A model generated the notes under the pieces. It worked only from the letters and a program-made list of their open reading frames with translations, was not told where the DNA came from and searched no databases. From NCBI GenBank assembly GCA_017470045.1, contig JAFUFG010000120.1:1-5488 (forward strand): 5,488 bases of DNA, read 5' to 3'. Of the stretch, positions 5,379 through 5,488 are shown piece by piece. This DNA comes from Bacilli bacterium. GTDB taxonomy: Bacteria; Bacillota_I; Bacilli_A; RF39; UBA660. Position numbers and translations under genes: made by a program. The stretch's first letter is position 1. Each line of letters begins with the position of its first letter.

Positions 5379-5434
5379 GGCCCTATATAACATAAAAACT
5401 TGATTATTTCGAACTTTTGTGTTATAATAGGGCC
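5379..5434. repeat. Long imperfect inverted repeat enclosing a promoter
   Basis: Left arm GGCCCTATATAACA (5379-5392) pairs with right arm TGTTATAATAGGGCC (5420-5434) with one bulged base. The interior AAAA and TTTT can extend the stem. The right arm contains the -10 of the next gene. Read on the minus strand, the hairpin is followed by TATTTTTTTCG, so it resembles a leftward terminator. On the plus strand it lacks a T-run. It may be an operator, a terminator of antisense transcription, or a weak terminator for the phosphodiesterase gene. Confidence 0.6.
5400..5428 (+). promoter_or_regulatory. Sigma-70/SigA-type promoter of the right-edge gene
   Basis: TTGATT (5400-5405) and a perfect TATAAT (5423-5428) are separated by 17 bp, the optimal spacing. 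They lie 32 nt before the ATG at 5461, so the transcript would have a leader of about 25 nt with AGGGGG as ribosome binding site. The -10 is inside the right arm of the inverted repeat at 5379-5434. Confidence 0.8.
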
Positions 5435-5460
5435 ATATTAATGTTTAGGGGGAAAATAGG

Positions 5461-5488
5461 ATGAACAAGATTATTGAAAAGTCTAAGA
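5461..5488 (+). CDS. Start of an unidentified gene (cut by window edge)
   Basis: Only nine codons are visible, MNKIIEKSK. The call rests on the strong upstream promoter and on AGGGGG (5447-5452), 8 nt before the ATG. No function can be assigned from so short a piece. Confidence 0.65.

Noticed and set aside
1..5488. CRISPR array, tRNA or rRNA genes
   Set aside because: No regularly spaced repeats, cloverleaf-like sequence or rRNA-like sequence was noticed on either strand.

Overview
The window is AT-rich, roughly 30% GC by eye. It has Bacillota-type Shine-Dalgarno sites, TATAAT promoters and the standard stop codons, which suggests a low-GC gut-type member of the Bacilli or Erysipelotrichia. 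That placement is an inference from style and gene families; no taxonomic marker gene is present.

The backbone consists of a leftward ABC importer operon (a lipoprotein substrate-binding protein, then an ATPase that runs off the left edge), a divergent rightward yfcE-type phosphodiesterase, and the first 9 codons of a further rightward gene behind a good promoter. The binding-protein gene is split: its first 74 codons lie at 4518-4739 and the rest at 463-1230, with about 3.29 kb of foreign DNA between them.

The insert (about 1233-4519) is a small integrative element. From left to right it carries a leader with clustered palindromes; a secreted 171-aa protein of unknown function; a membrane-anchored XRE-type helix-turn-helix regulator; a secreted 250-aa protein of unknown function; an intrinsic terminator; and a serine recombinase. 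The two ends share only CACC around a CC centre, inside imperfect 22-bp dyads. Joining the chromosomal halves restores an uninterrupted, in-frame 329-aa binding protein. Joining the element halves gives a plausible attP that overlaps the 3' end of the recombinase gene.

The most notable points are these. The recombinase has an intact catalytic domain and recombinase domain but no zinc-ribbon or coiled-coil domain, about 300 aa instead of the usual 450-700. The insertion is exactly reversible on paper, so it could switch an importer on and off. The cargo looks like a membrane-tethered regulator flanked by two secreted cysteine-containing proteins. None of these functions is proven by sequence alone.
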